Shown: positions 42,166 through 51,166 of the stretch, piece after piece
How the letters are laid out: each line of letters opens with the position of its first letter
How positions within the stretch are numbered: position 1 is the stretch's first letter
Assembly (NCBI GenBank): GCA_000961725.1
Contig: LADS01000021.1
Coordinates: forward strand, 1 to 64,000
From: Desulfobulbaceae bacterium BRH_c16a
Lineage (GTDB): Bacteria > Desulfobacterota > Desulfobulbia > Desulfobulbales > Desulfocapsaceae
DNA length: 64,000 nt
Direction: 5' to 3'
Position numbers and translations under genes: made by a program
Notes under the pieces: model-generated
Seen by the model: only the letters and a program-made list of their open reading frames with translations
Database searches by the model: none
What the model was told of the DNA's origin: nothing

Positions 42166-44481
42166 ATGACTGTAAGCTCACTTTTCTTTTTTTTCTGCGT
42201 TTTTCTTGTCCTCTCTGAGGGGATTTTCAGGCTGCGGCCGTTGCCGTTTTCCGGTTTGTTGCCGATTACCCTGGCCGCTTTCATCGGTCTGGAAGCAGTG
42301 ATTCTCAACTGTTTGAGTGTATTCCATGCGATAAATCGGTTCTCGATAGTGGCGGTTCATCTGGCTGTCGTCGGATGCTGGATGATGTGGGTCTGGATAA
42401 CCGATACGGGAAGGCCCCTTGCCCATCTCTTGCGATTCGTCGGCTTTTTCAAGAGGACGGTTCTGCGTCCCGGTCATCAACTTGTTTTCCCACTCCTGCT
42501 TCTTATTGGTCTTGCTGCTTGGATCTATCCACCGAACAACTATGATAGCTTGACCTATCATATGGCGCGGGTTGCTCATTGGATTCAAAACGGCAGCATT
42601 GCCTACTATCCAACTCCGATAGAGCGGCAGAATGTCATGGGGCCTGGAGCTGAATATCTTGTCCTTTTTTTTCAGTTGCTTTCAGGAAAAGATAATCTGG
42701 CACCGTTTGTTCAATACATTTCCTATATTCTCCTTATTTTTTCGAGCATATATATCGTTCGCATCATTCACCTGCCGAAGGTCTTGTCCCCGTATGTCAT
42801 TCTGCTCACGGCAACGGCCCCTATTGCAGTTATGGAGGCTTCGAACACCAAGAATGATCTTGTGGCTTCAGTAATGGTCTACGCGATTCTCATTGCCGGG
42901 GCTCGACTTTTCACAGGCAATATTGAACGGATGAGGGGCATTGATTACGCTTTTGCCGGCCTTGCTCTGGCTGGAGGTTTTCTCGTCAAGGCAACGTCGT
43001 TACTCGTTGTCTTCCCGCTGATTGCTGTTGCGTTCTGTTTCCAATTGCCAACTCTTTTGATAAACAGGACGAATATAAGAAGATGTATTGTCGGTAGCCT
43101 GGTTTGCGCGGTTGTGTTTTCTGTCATAGCCGGTCCTGATATTATCAGAAAGAGTGAGCAGGGTGCTGCCAGGCATGAAGTCTACCCTCTCTTTTCAGGA
43201 TATGATGCGGAACGATTGTGGAATCCGGTTAGAGTTCTTGTTCATAACATTCCGTTTCCGGTACAAACCAGAAAAGTCTTGGCCGAGTTGGGGGTAAAAG
43301 GAGATCTTATAACCAAGGATATCTATAATCTTCATGAAGATATGGTCGGGAATCCATATCAGGTCTCAGTATTTCTCATTCTCAGTGTGAGTAGTGTTCT
43401 CCTCTCGTTTTTCTTGCTTTCCAAGCCATATTATCGGAAAAGGTTCCTGTTGGCTCTTTCGCCTGTAGCATCCTGGGCGCTCTTTGGTCTGGTGGTGAAA
43501 GATCAGGGTTGGATCACGAGGCTCGAAATACCTCTCTTTTTTCTCCTGCCGTTTTCGTTTGTGTTCCTTGCAGCACTCGGCAGGCAATACCTGCCAATTG
43601 GCAAGACACTTTGTTTTTTTACTGCGGCTGCGTCGTTTATTTCTCTTGCCTACGCGCTTTTTATCGCCTCGAACGTTCCGGCAAGACCATTGGCACTCAG
43701 TACTTTTTGGGGAGAAAGACCGAATAGAGAAGTTGCCTATTATCACAATGCAAATCTGAAAGACGAGCATGATTTTTTTCTCGAAGCGGTTGAAGCAAAT
43801 AATTGCTCTAGAGTCGGCCTGATATTGGGGCCCGATAGCGTCGATTACCCGTTAACCTGGAGAGCGATGCAGCGAGGAATACGGGTCAAACATGTTTGGG
43901 AGCAGGTTTCCGGCAGTGCGCCGGTTGCTTTCCAAAATATTGAGGAGGAATTCAATCGATCATGTATGCTTTATGTGGCATCAGGATCAAGAGAGCATGT
44001 TCCCCGAAAGGAGGAGCAATGGTTGTCTGCCGGTGATTATCACACATTTATTCGAAACAGCGAATGGGATTTCAAACATTCCGAGCAAACGTGTTTGCGT
44101 ATCGATGCGATGAATGTTAAAGATCGTCTTCGTGCGCAGCAGGATGTCCTTATCGAAAGGGAGTCTGATGCAATTGTGCTTATTGCAACGGGAAATGATC
44201 CGCAAACTGTTCTGGCAGGCCCTGTAGAGTGCTCTTCAGAGTTGGTGGTCATAAAGCTTGAGGTCTTGAGTCCTGAAGACACTGTTGTGCAATTTTTTTA
44301 TCAAACGAAAGAAAGTAGTGCATATTCCGAAAAATCAAGTATTTCAAGAAACATCGCAAAAGGAGGCAATATCATTTATGTTTCATTGTTTTCAGAAGAT
44401 ATCATGAGACCGCTGAGAATCGATATTGGTAAGAAACCAGGAAGATATGAGATTGCCTCTCTTGAAATACGTACCTTATAA
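42166..44481 (+). CDS. GT-C-like integral membrane protein with C-terminal soluble domain
   Basis: A 771-residue protein with about eleven hydrophobic segments between residues 3 and 500 and roughly 250 soluble residues after them. P-P-N-N-Y-D-S-L-T-Y-H-M-A-R near residue 121 matches the acidic loop of GT-C proteins in which an aspartate acts as catalytic base, and P-T-P-I-E-R-Q follows. The C-terminal half has no family marks I recognise; its end resembles a beta-rich domain. It begins 49 bases after the previous gene and ends 33 before the next coding start. Likely a periplasmic-face sugar transferase; specificity unknown. Confidence 0.7.
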   Translation: MTVSSLFFFFCVFLVLSEGIFRLRPLPFSGLLPITLAAFIGLEAVILNCLSVFHAINRFSIVAVHLAVVGCWMMWVWITDTGRPLAHLLRFVGFFKRTVLRPGHQLVFPLLLLIGLAAWIYPPNNYDSLTYHMARVAHWIQNGSIAYYPTPIERQNVMGPGAEYLVLFFQLLSGKDNLAPFVQYISYILLIFSSIYIVRIIHLPKVLSPYVILLTATAPIAVMEASNTKNDLVASVMVYAILIAGARLFTGNIERMRGIDYAFAGLALAGGFLVKATSLLVVFPLIAVAFCFQLPTLLINRTNIRRCIVGSLVCAVVFSVIAGPDIIRKSEQGAARHEVYPLFSGYDAERLWNPVRVLVHNIPFPVQTRKVLAELGVKGDLITKDIYNLHEDMVGNPYQVSVFLILSVSSVLLSFFLLSKPYYRKRFLLALSPVASWALFGLVVKDQGWITRLEIPLFFLLPFSFVFLAALGRQYLPIGKTLCFFTAAASFISLAYALFIASNVPARPLALSTFWGERPNREVAYYHNANLKDEHDFFLEAVEANNCSRVGLILGPDSVDYPLTWRAMQRGIRVKHVWEQVSGSAPVAFQNIEEEFNRSCMLYVASGSREHVPRKEEQWLSAGDYHTFIRNSEWDFKHSEQTCLRIDAMNVKDRLRAQQDVLIERESDAIVLIATGNDPQTVLAGPVECSSELVVIKLEVLSPEDTVVQFFYQTKESSAYSEKSSISRNIAKGGNIIYVSLFSEDIMRPLRIDIGKKPGRYEIASLEIRTL

Positions 44482-44514
44482 ACCGTGGGAAAAAGGGAAG
44501 GGATCGATACGGTA

Positions 44515-45198
44515 ATGGGAAGGTTTGTGCACATTGTTATACCGGCATATAATGAAGCCGCTGTTCTCGCCGATGTTGTCCGTGAGGTTCAAGCGGCCGG
44601 GGAGTATACCATTATCGTCGTTGACGATGGCAGCCGGGATGCCACCTTTAATACCGCACGATCACTGGATAATGTCATTGCCCTGCGCCATAAATTAAAT
44701 CGTGGGAAAGGTGCTGCCACAAAAACAGGGATAGTTGCCGCCAACCGGCTGGGGGCCGATATTATTGTGACCATGGATGGGGACGGACAACACGATCCTT
44801 CCGATATCGAGGCCTTGATAGCGCCAATTCGCACCGGCGAGTGTGATGTGGTCCTCGGAACACGCCCGAAAGTGAAGGGCGAGATGCCGTTTATTAAAAT
44901 TATTGCCAACAAAATTGGGAATATTGTAACGTGGCTTCTTTATGGCATACATGTGTCCGATAGCCAGTCGGGGTTTAGAGCTTATTCGCATTTTGCGGCA
45001 ACGATAATCGATACTAAGGCCGACAAATACGAGTACGACAGCAAGGTTATTCGTGAAATCAACAACAACCGACTGAGATTTACGGAAGTGCCGATCAAGG
45101 TGCGATATACCGACTATTCAATGGGCAAGCCGCAGAAACAGGGGTTTATCAATGGGATTAAAACCCTTGTCCGGATGATCTGGGGCATGCTCGTATAA
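44515..45198 (+). CDS. DPM1/UDP-sugar:polyprenyl-phosphate-type GT2
   Basis: A 227-residue single-domain enzyme without C-terminal helices. V-I-P-A-Y-N-E near residue 9, V-D-D-G-S-R-D-A-T near 37, N-R-G-K-G-A-A near 62 and T-M-D-G-D-G-Q-H near 84 form the catalytic core of the dolichyl-phosphate mannosyltransferase group; D-S-Q-S-G-F-R near 149 is also typical. It would load a hexose onto undecaprenyl phosphate. The ATG at 44515 has a GGAAGGG about 11 bases upstream; a GTG 30 bases earlier is in frame. The next gene encodes a DUF2304 protein, a frequent partner of this enzyme type, and GT-C-like proteins flank the pair. Confidence 0.85.
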   Translation: MGRFVHIVIPAYNEAAVLADVVREVQAAGEYTIIVVDDGSRDATFNTARSLDNVIALRHKLNRGKGAATKTGIVAANRLGADIIVTMDGDGQHDPSDIEALIAPIRTGECDVVLGTRPKVKGEMPFIKIIANKIGNIVTWLLYGIHVSDSQSGFRAYSHFAATIIDTKADKYEYDSKVIREINNNRLRFTEVPIKVRYTDYSMGKPQKQGFINGIKTLVRMIWGMLV

Positions 45199-45217
45199 AA
45201 ATGGAACGGCAGCAAGA

Positions 45218-45595
45218 ATGAAAATACATCTTTATCAAATTATCATCATATGTATCAGCTCCGTGATGCTTTTTCAGGGGGCAAAAGAGTTTTTCAAACG
45301 TGAAACCGGTCAGACTTTTCTGAAATTCGCTGTGCGGGTTGTTGTCTGGGGGGGGATGGGTCTGGTTGCCGTGTATCCGAATTCAACGATGCATTTCGCG
45401 AAATTAATCGGCATTGAGGGGAATATCAATGCTGTCATTCTCACCGGCTTTCTTTTGGTTTTCCTCCTCATTTTCAAGCTGCTGTCGGCTATTGAAAAAA
45501 TCGAGCAGAATATTTCCGAATTGACCAGAAAAGAGGCCTTAAGCCATCTCCCCGAACAGACTCCGATAGATCGAAATACCGATGATGGTCAATAA
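45218..45595 (+). CDS. DUF2304-family membrane protein
   Basis: A 125-residue protein with three hydrophobic segments (about residues 5-22, 35-55 and 68-92) and a polar, glutamate-rich tail. The pattern of a basic residue set after the first helix, a W-x-x-M-G-x-V-A-V-Y-P stretch and then G-I-x-G-N-I-N-A matches DUF2304 (PF10066). These proteins are often encoded next to DPM1-like transferases, as here, and are thought to anchor or assist them, like DPM3 or GtrA relatives. That role is inferred from context. Its last 14 bases overlap the next gene. Confidence 0.75.
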   Translation: MKIHLYQIIIICISSVMLFQGAKEFFKRETGQTFLKFAVRVVVWGGMGLVAVYPNSTMHFAKLIGIEGNINAVILTGFLLVFLLIFKLLSAIEKIEQNISELTRKEALSHLPEQTPIDRNTDDGQ

Positions 45596-47336
45596 ACCGC
45601 TTCGATTTTTCCTGCTCGGAGTACTTGCCGTCTGGACCATTGTTTCGATTGCTGCTTTGGGCGGGATGTATAAGCTCTGGTGGGAGCGGGAGAGGGTGAA
45701 TTATCTCGGCAAGACTGTCGAAGTGCAGCGTAGCTTGGTCTTGCGGAATGCCGGATCGCCGGAGACACTTCTTGATGTCTACAAAACCCTCGACATGGTC
45801 TGGCCGCAAGATATCACCTATTCTGCAACCGGTGACCAGAACCAGCTTTCGTACCTCAAATACCTGCTGCTCCCGAGGATTCCTGCAGGGTCGGATCATT
45901 ATTCGCTCGATGCCGGAGGTGTTTTTACTCCCCCGGTTGCGTCCGCTGCTTTACCGGTGGAGCAAAAACGCAATAGGCCTTCCATTTTAGCCTTACTCGG
46001 TTCACTTCTTGTTTTTGCGGGAATGACTCTGGTATTGAAAAAATTGCTCAAGCGCCTGCCTTTCAGTTTTCCCGAATTGTTCGGTTGTACCTTATTGATC
46101 TGTATGGTTTGTGTTGTATTGTCCCGGGCTGTTTTTGCAGGCGCCGTTCCGGCCTTTTATTTGTTGACTTTAGTCGGCGTGACCAGTTGGATCTGGTTTT
46201 TGATTCGGAAGCATTTTGGCAATGCCGCACAGTCCCTTGAACTCCTCTCGGAAGACCGTTCTTGCAAAGATCATCCTCTCAGCAGTCGGGCAAAGATCTG
46301 GCAATTGATTGTTCCGGCGATAATCGCCTTAAGCATCCTCTGGTCATTGCTCATGTCGATCATTGTCGTGCCGGACGACTGGGATGCCTGGGCTATCTGG
46401 GCGGCAAAAGCTAAGGTGCTTGCTCTTGGGCATGGTCCGCTTTTTGATGTAAGTCATTTCGGTCATGCCGATTATCCGCTGTTATGGCCGTCCGTTTGGG
46501 CATATTCGGGTTGGCTTGGTGGCGGTTGGGAAGAAATGTGGAGCCGGGGGTGGGGGGGAGTCTTCTTATTGCTCGTTGTCTGGGAGATTGTCGTCATCAT
46601 TGAGAGGGTCACGGGGCGGCGGGACCTCGGGATGCTTGGCGGTGCATTGTTTGTTTCGATGCCCATGGTGCCTTTAATCGCTTCCTGGAGCTATGCCGAA
46701 GCACCTTTTTGGCTGCTGACTACAGCCTGTATCGGATGCCTCCTGCTCGAAGGAGGCAGTGCAGGGGGAAAAACAAAGGTATTCATCGCCGCGCTTCTTG
46801 CTGCCGCAGCTGCCTATACGAAAAATGAAGGAGTGATGTTTGCGGTAATCACTTGTTTCTGGATGCTTTTTGTGCCAGGGATCAGGAAACCGAAACAGAT
46901 ACTTGTATTTGTCGTTACTTTCAGTCTTTGCTATTTCCCCTGGTTTTACTGGACACATGTAGCCCTCCAATTGGGATCCCATGCAGTTTCCGGATTTCAT
47001 CTGGACCTCGAAAATTTACAAAGAGCTTTCTCGAGGATCCCTCCAGCTCTGGAAGCTATCCAGAAAATTTGGTTGGATGTCAAGCAATGGAATATCGTTT
47101 TATGGTTGTGTCTGTGCTTTGCCTGCCTGGGCTTGTTTACGAGTGAAGGGAGAAAATGGATCATTATTCCTGCAGGTATGCTCTTGGGGTATTTCATTAT
47201 CATAATTTTTCATCAGGCCGAAATTTATTGGCAGGTTGGGACTGCATGGAATCGACTTACTCTTCATGCCATTCCGTTGTTGCTTATTGGTGGAGTGATT
47301 CAGGCAAGAGAGCTTTTTTTATCGAAAAAGGAATGA
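45582..47336 (+). CDS. large polytopic membrane protein, probable GT-C glycosyltransferase
   Basis: About 584 residues with one N-terminal helix (residues 8-28), a periplasmic stretch of about 95 residues, and then about ten further hydrophobic segments. D-D-W-D-A-W-A-I-W-A-A-K-A near residue 266 fits the acidic first-loop motif of a GT-C group often annotated as GT39-like; A-D-Y-P-L-L-W-P follows near 295. Two adjacent ATG codons (45582, 45585) open the frame and overlap the DUF2304 gene. Position after the DPM1-like gene suggests it uses the lipid-linked sugar made by that enzyme. I do not know its acceptor. Confidence 0.7.
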   Translation: MMVNKPLRFFLLGVLAVWTIVSIAALGGMYKLWWERERVNYLGKTVEVQRSLVLRNAGSPETLLDVYKTLDMVWPQDITYSATGDQNQLSYLKYLLLPRIPAGSDHYSLDAGGVFTPPVASAALPVEQKRNRPSILALLGSLLVFAGMTLVLKKLLKRLPFSFPELFGCTLLICMVCVVLSRAVFAGAVPAFYLLTLVGVTSWIWFLIRKHFGNAAQSLELLSEDRSCKDHPLSSRAKIWQLIVPAIIALSILWSLLMSIIVVPDDWDAWAIWAAKAKVLALGHGPLFDVSHFGHADYPLLWPSVWAYSGWLGGGWEEMWSRGWGGVFLLLVVWEIVVIIERVTGRRDLGMLGGALFVSMPMVPLIASWSYAEAPFWLLTTACIGCLLLEGGSAGGKTKVFIAALLAAAAAYTKNEGVMFAVITCFWMLFVPGIRKPKQILVFVVTFSLCYFPWFYWTHVALQLGSHAVSGFHLDLENLQRAFSRIPPALEAIQKIWLDVKQWNIVLWLCLCFACLGLFTSEGRKWIIIPAGMLLGYFIIIIFHQAEIYWQVGTAWNRLTLHAIPLLLIGGVIQARELFLSKKE

Positions 47337-47337
47337 C

Positions 47338-48123
47338 ATGTTTTATTTGACTCGTTTCCTGGTTGAGTTGTTGAACCCTTTGATTATCGGTATCTTGCTG
47401 CTGATCGGCAGCTTAGTTTTTTTGTTGTTTCGAAAAAACAAAATGGGAGTGGCTTGTTTAATTGTCGCACTTTTTCTTCAAATTTTCTGCGGGTATGGTT
47501 TTTTTGTTAAAAAGGAGATAGGAAAGCGGGAGCAATTATTTCCTTCTTTGACTCAGGAGGCAATTGCCAACCTGGACGATCAACGCATAGAGTATATCGT
47601 CGTTCTTGGCAGCGGGCATGTTTCCGATGATCGTTTGCCGGAAACGAGCCAGATAGGGGGGGCTTCGCTGTATCGCCTGATAGAAGGAATTAGGTTGATC
47701 AATTTGCTCCCCGGCTCAAAGCTGGTCCTTTCCGGTGGGATTGTACATGATCCAGTGCCAAATGCCGATGTAGTCAAGCGTGTGGCGGAAAGTCTCGGCG
47801 TGTCGGCCGACCGGATTATTACTGAAAACAGGCCATTAGATACTGTTCAGGAAGCAAAGTATCTTAAGCCTCTCCTAGGAAAAGAAAATTTCATACTTGT
47901 CACATCCGCTCTGCATATGCCTAGAGCTATCAACATATTTCAGGACTTCGGGATGCAACCGATTGCCGCGCCGACCGATTATATAGTTAAACGGCATGTA
48001 ATCGAACCACCAGGAGTGATTTTCCCCAGTACTGCAAATTTCGACCTCTCACGAAGAATTATATATGAATGGATTGGATCAATATGGAGCAAAATAAAGG
48101 TCGTTTTGACAAACTCTCAATAG
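47338..48123 (+). CDS. ElyC/YdcF/SanA-like DUF218 protein
   Basis: A 261-residue protein with two N-terminal helices (residues 12-30 and 37-58) and a DUF218 domain: Y-I-V-V-L-G-S-G near residue 86, L-V-L-S-G-G near 130, [11 protein letters not shown] near 160, and [11 protein letters not shown] near 184, the usual conserved blocks. E. coli ElyC has the same layout and influences peptidoglycan and undecaprenyl-phosphate-dependent envelope synthesis. Here it closes the glycan cluster together with a GT2 gene, in line with a role in lipid-carrier economy, though this is inference. Its last 55 bases overlap the next gene in another frame, an unusually long overlap. Confidence 0.82.
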   Translation: MFYLTRFLVELLNPLIIGILLLIGSLVFLLFRKNKMGVACLIVALFLQIFCGYGFFVKKEIGKREQLFPSLTQEAIANLDDQRIEYIVVLGSGHVSDDRLPETSQIGGASLYRLIEGIRLINLLPGSKLVLSGGIVHDPVPNADVVKRVAESLGVSADRIITENRPLDTVQEAKYLKPLLGKENFILVTSALHMPRAINIFQDFGMQPIAAPTDYIVKRHVIEPPGVIFPSTANFDLSRRIIYEWIGSIWSKIKVVLTNSQ

Positions 48124-48803
48124 TCATCCCGGTATTCAACGAGGTTGCAACTCTGAACCTTCTTCTCGACCGGGTCAAAAACGTCCGTCTTGACCTCGAA
48201 AAAGAAATTATTCTGGTTGACGATTGTTCTACCGATGGTACGAGAGATCTGATAGCCGGTCTTCAAGACAGTCAGATCAAAGTGATTTATCATGAGAAGA
48301 ATCAAGGCAAGGGGGCGGCATTACGTTCCGGCTTTAAAGCTGCCACAGGCGATATCGTACTGATCCAGGATGCCGACCTCGAGTATGATCCGGCAGAATA
48401 TCCGAAACTTATCGCCCCGATCCTGGCCGGGAAGGCCGACGTTGTTTATGGCTCTCGCTTTATGGGTTCCGAAGCGCATCGGGTATTATATTTCTGGCAT
48501 TTTGTTGGGAATAAACTCCTTACTCTTGTCTCAAATATGTTCACCAATATTAACCTGACCGACATGGAGACCTGCTACAAGGTCTTTAGAAAGCCTGTCT
48601 TGGACAAAATTTCTGTCTGTGAGAACAGGTTTGGTTTCGAACCTGAAATAACCGCTAAAATTGCAAAACAAAAGTGCCGGATATATGAAATCGGCATTTC
48701 ATACAGCGGTAGATCATATGAAGAAGGTAAAAAAATCAACTGGCGTGATGGGGTTCGTGCTTTTTGGTGTATTGTGAAATACAATCTCAGTAAAAAATTA
48801 TAG
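48084..48803 (+). CDS. GT2-family polyprenyl-phosphate-type glycosyltransferase
   Basis: About 239 residues. The core shows I-V-I-P-V-F-N-E near residue 13, V-D-D-C-S-T-D-G-T near 41, N-Q-G-K-G-A-A-L-R near 67, and Q-D-A-D-L-E-Y-D-P near 90, then Y-G-S-R and M-E-T-C-Y-K-V-F-R near 159, the pattern of DPM1-like enzymes that load glucose or mannose onto lipid phosphate. Both ATG 48084 and ATG 48069 keep the domain; the first has GGATTGGA upstream. It is the last plus-strand gene of the polysaccharide region; the convergent rsgA gene ends 9 bases away and no terminator hairpin is seen between them. Confidence 0.85.
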   Translation: MEQNKGRFDKLSIVIPVFNEVATLNLLLDRVKNVRLDLEKEIILVDDCSTDGTRDLIAGLQDSQIKVIYHEKNQGKGAALRSGFKAATGDIVLIQDADLEYDPAEYPKLIAPILAGKADVVYGSRFMGSEAHRVLYFWHFVGNKLLTLVSNMFTNINLTDMETCYKVFRKPVLDKISVCENRFGFEPEITAKIAKQKCRIYEIGISYSGRSYEEGKKINWRDGVRAFWCIVKYNLSKKL

Positions 48804-48811
48804 ATTTCCCC

Positions 48812-49753
48812 TCAACCATTCTTCTTCCTCCGATGCCGTCGCTCCCGGTATTTCGGTTCAATCAGCATTGCCTCTACTTCGGTAAGAATCTGAAGATAGG
48901 TATTATAGCGCTCTTCCTTAATCTCCTTTTTATCGACCAGGTCGGTGACTCTGCAGCCGGGCTCGGTCTGGTGCTTGCAGTCCCTGAACCGGCAGGATTC
49001 CTCTCCGGCTTTTTCAAATCCGGGGAAGTAGGCGGCAAGCTCTGCAGCCGTGACGTCGATCAAGCCGAAATCGTTGAAGCCGGGGGAGTCGATGAGTTCG
49101 CCGCCGCCGCTGAGGCTGTGGAGGGTGGAGACGGTGGTGGTGTGGCGGCCGCGTTTTTTGCTTTCGCTGATGGCGCCGACCTGCAGGTTGATCTCCGGCA
49201 GGAGGCTGTTGAGAATGGAACTTTTGCCGACTCCGGTCGGGCCGATGAAGGCGCCCCGGTGCTGTTCGCTGAAAAAATCGGTTAAGGCCGACAGGCCCTC
49301 GCCGGTTTCCGCACTGAGGGTGAATATTTTTGTCGATTCTTCATACGCTGGGCGGGTCGCCGCATAGTAACCCTCAAAGCAGGCGAGATCGGACTTGTTT
49401 ATGACCAGGATGGGCTGCACGCCCGAAGCCCTGGCCGCAACGATAGCCCGATCGATGAAGCCGGGCGGCGGCAGGGGTTCGCAGGAGACGACGATGCCGA
49501 GGATATCGAGGTTGGCGCCGACCAGATGGATTCCACCACGGGCATCCATCCGCGACAGTTCGGATGTCCTCTCCAGCCGGGTCAGTACCTCACCCTCGAC
49601 CACGACCCGGTCGCCGACTACGTGGCCCGAGTTGCGTTTTATCCGGACCATGAATTTTTCGTTGCTCTCGGTAAAGAGCACATCGACCGCGACCCCGTAG
49701 TGCGCGACAATCAGTCCTTCCCGCCGGTTGTTTTCTTGTTCTTCTTTTTTCAA
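48812..49753 (-). CDS. rsgA: ribosome small subunit-dependent GTPase A
   Basis: A 313-residue circularly permuted GTPase that checks late 30S subunit assembly. An OB-fold domain covers residues 15-95; the G motifs follow in permuted order: N-K-S-D near residue 142, G-P-T-G-V-G-K-S-S near 199, and D-S-P-G-F near 241. The C-terminal zinc motif is C-x5-C-x-H-x5-C (C-R-F-R-D-C-K-H ... C) near 261-274. Translation probably starts at TTG, because AGGAG stands 5-6 bases before it and no ATG is near. It is the first GC-rich gene after the glycan cluster and lies downstream of the LysE-like gene on the same strand, 46 bases apart. Confidence 0.95.
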   Translation of the reverse strand: MKKEEQENNRREGLIVAHYGVAVDVLFTESNEKFMVRIKRNSGHVVGDRVVVEGEVLTRLERTSELSRMDARGGIHLVGANLDILGIVVSCEPLPPPGFIDRAIVAARASGVQPILVINKSDLACFEGYYAATRPAYEESTKIFTLSAETGEGLSALTDFFSEQHRGAFIGPTGVGKSSILNSLLPEINLQVGAISESKKRGRHTTTVSTLHSLSGGGELIDSPGFNDFGLIDVTAAELAAYFPGFEKAGEESCRFRDCKHQTEPGCRVTDLVDKKEIKEERYNTYLQILTEVEAMLIEPKYRERRHRRKKNG

Positions 49754-49799
49754 GATTCTCCTCTTCAGCTGAAATGGCTGAATAAATGATGGTACAATG

Positions 49800-50435
49800 T
49801 TACTTTTCGGTCGCCAGTTTCAGGCCGATGAACATCAGGATCGAGCCGGTCAGGGCGTCGAAAACCCGGTTGATGCCTGGCCGTTGCAGCAGTTTACCGG
49901 CCTTATCCACCATGGCGGCGAGCAGGCACTGGTACAGCATGCCGATACAAAAATGGATGGCGGCGATAAAGAGGGACTGGGCCAGTGGCGGTTCGGCAGG
50001 ATTGATGAACTGCGGCAGGAAGGCCATGTAAAAGATCACCGTCTTGGGGTTGAGCACGTTTGACAAAAAGCCCTCTCTGAAGGAGCGCCACACCCGTAGG
50101 CTTTCTTTATTTTCAGGCATATTACCGAAGATGAGGTTCCGGCGCCGGCCGATCACCCGGCGCCAGCTGGACAGTCCCAGCCAGACGAGATATGCGGCGC
50201 CGGCAAGTTTCAGCGCATGAAAGGCCCAGGCGGTCTGGAGCAGGATGATCGAAATACCGAGGGCCGAGACCGTCGCATGGACAAAAAGTCCGCAGCAGAT
50301 TCCGGTCGAGCTCACCGCGCCGTCCCACCAGCCGCCCCGGGCACTGTTTCTGATGACTAGAAGCGTGTCGACCCCCGGTGATAAAGTGAGCAGGGTCACT
50401 GCCAGCAGGCAGGCGGCAAAAGTCTGGGGATCCAT
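49800..50435 (-). CDS. LysE/RhtB-family amino acid exporter
   Basis: A 211-residue inner-membrane protein with about six hydrophobic segments. L-T-L-S-P-G-V-D-T near residue 17 is the family signature (usually S-P-G-P/V-x-x), and the first loop continues with R-N-S-A-R-G-G-W-W-D-G; P-K-T-V-I-F-Y-M-A-F near 130 is also typical. Members export lysine, homoserine, threonine or leucine; which substrate applies cannot be read here. AGGAG lies 6 bases before the ATG. It is divergent from the nitroreductase gene with 171 bases between, where promoters for both must lie; I found no convincing consensus boxes. Confidence 0.88.
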   Translation of the reverse strand: MDPQTFAACLLAVTLLTLSPGVDTLLVIRNSARGGWWDGAVSSTGICCGLFVHATVSALGISIILLQTAWAFHALKLAGAAYLVWLGLSSWRRVIGRRRNLIFGNMPENKESLRVWRSFREGFLSNVLNPKTVIFYMAFLPQFINPAEPPLAQSLFIAAIHFCIGMLYQCLLAAMVDKAGKLLQRPGINRVFDALTGSILMFIGLKLATEK

Positions 50436-50606
50436 GATTTCTCCTAGATTGTTCGTTGATAGAATATTTATTCACGGTATTATACTTATTTTTGCTCGAG
50501 AGGTAATATATTATCTTGCAAACTTGCCGCTCCAGTTCCTCCGTAGCTTCAAAGGGCGGATTACCACAGGCATATTCATTGCCGAAATCCCAGGAAAGGT
50601 GCTCAT

Positions 50607-51125
50607 ATGTTTATTGATCTCTTGCGGTCACGAAGAAGTATCCGAAAATTCGAGCAGAGACCGATCGAAAAGGAGAAGGTCGATCTTCTGGTGGAAGCTG
50701 TCCTTCGTTCACCCGCTTCCCGCAGTCTCAACCCCTGGGAATTCGTGGTAGTGACCGATCCATCGACCTTGGGCGAGCTGGCAAAGGCCAAGGCGCACGG
50801 CTCATCGTTTTTAAAAAACGCTCCTTTGGCCATTGTGGTATGCGCCGACCCCGGAAAATGCGATGTCTGGGTGGAGGATTGCTCGATTGCCGCTCTTATT
50901 GCCCATCTGGCCGCGACCGATCTTGGTCTTGGCAGCTGCTGGATTCAGATCCGCCTGCGCGATCATGACGACAAGGTGTCGGCAGAAGAGTACGTGAAAA
51001 AATTACTGGGGCTGAAAGATACGCTGGTAGTTGAGGCAATAATTGCCATCGGCTACTCCAGTGAGGATAAACCCGGTCATCCGCCCTCGTCCCTGCTGAA
51101 TGAGAGGGTGAGTTTCAAGGGTTAG
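50607..51125 (+). CDS. nitroreductase-family flavoprotein
   Basis: A 172-residue protein, typical of the short nitroreductase group that binds FMN as a dimer. The first helix has the R-S-R-R-S-I-R-K-F phosphate-binding motif near residue 7, then S-P-A-S-R-S-L-N-P-W-E near 37 and A-P-L-A-I-V-V-C near 70; D-L-G-L-G-S-C-W near 108 and A-I-I-A-I-G-Y near 146 are family blocks. It would reduce nitro or quinone compounds with NAD(P)H; the physiological substrate is unknown. AGGAAAGG stands 8 bases before the ATG. aceE follows in the same direction 41 bases later, so some co-transcription is possible. Confidence 0.88.
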   Translation: MFIDLLRSRRSIRKFEQRPIEKEKVDLLVEAVLRSPASRSLNPWEFVVVTDPSTLGELAKAKAHGSSFLKNAPLAIVVCADPGKCDVWVEDCSIAALIAHLAATDLGLGSCWIQIRLRDHDDKVSAEEYVKKLLGLKDTLVVEAIIAIGYSSEDKPGHPPSSLLNERVSFKG

Positions 51126-51135
51126 GCATAGTTCG

Positions 51136-51149
51136 GTATTTCGAAATAC
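51136..51149. promoter_or_regulatory. perfect 14-base palindrome upstream of aceE
   Basis: GTATTTCGAAATAC is an exact inverted repeat without spacer, ending 17 bases before the aceE ATG and just ahead of its GAGG binding site. A repressor binding here would block the pyruvate dehydrogenase operon. It does not look like the E. coli PdhR site. No regulator gene is next to it. Confidence 0.4.
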
Positions 51150-51166
51150 TAGAGCGAGGTACGGTT

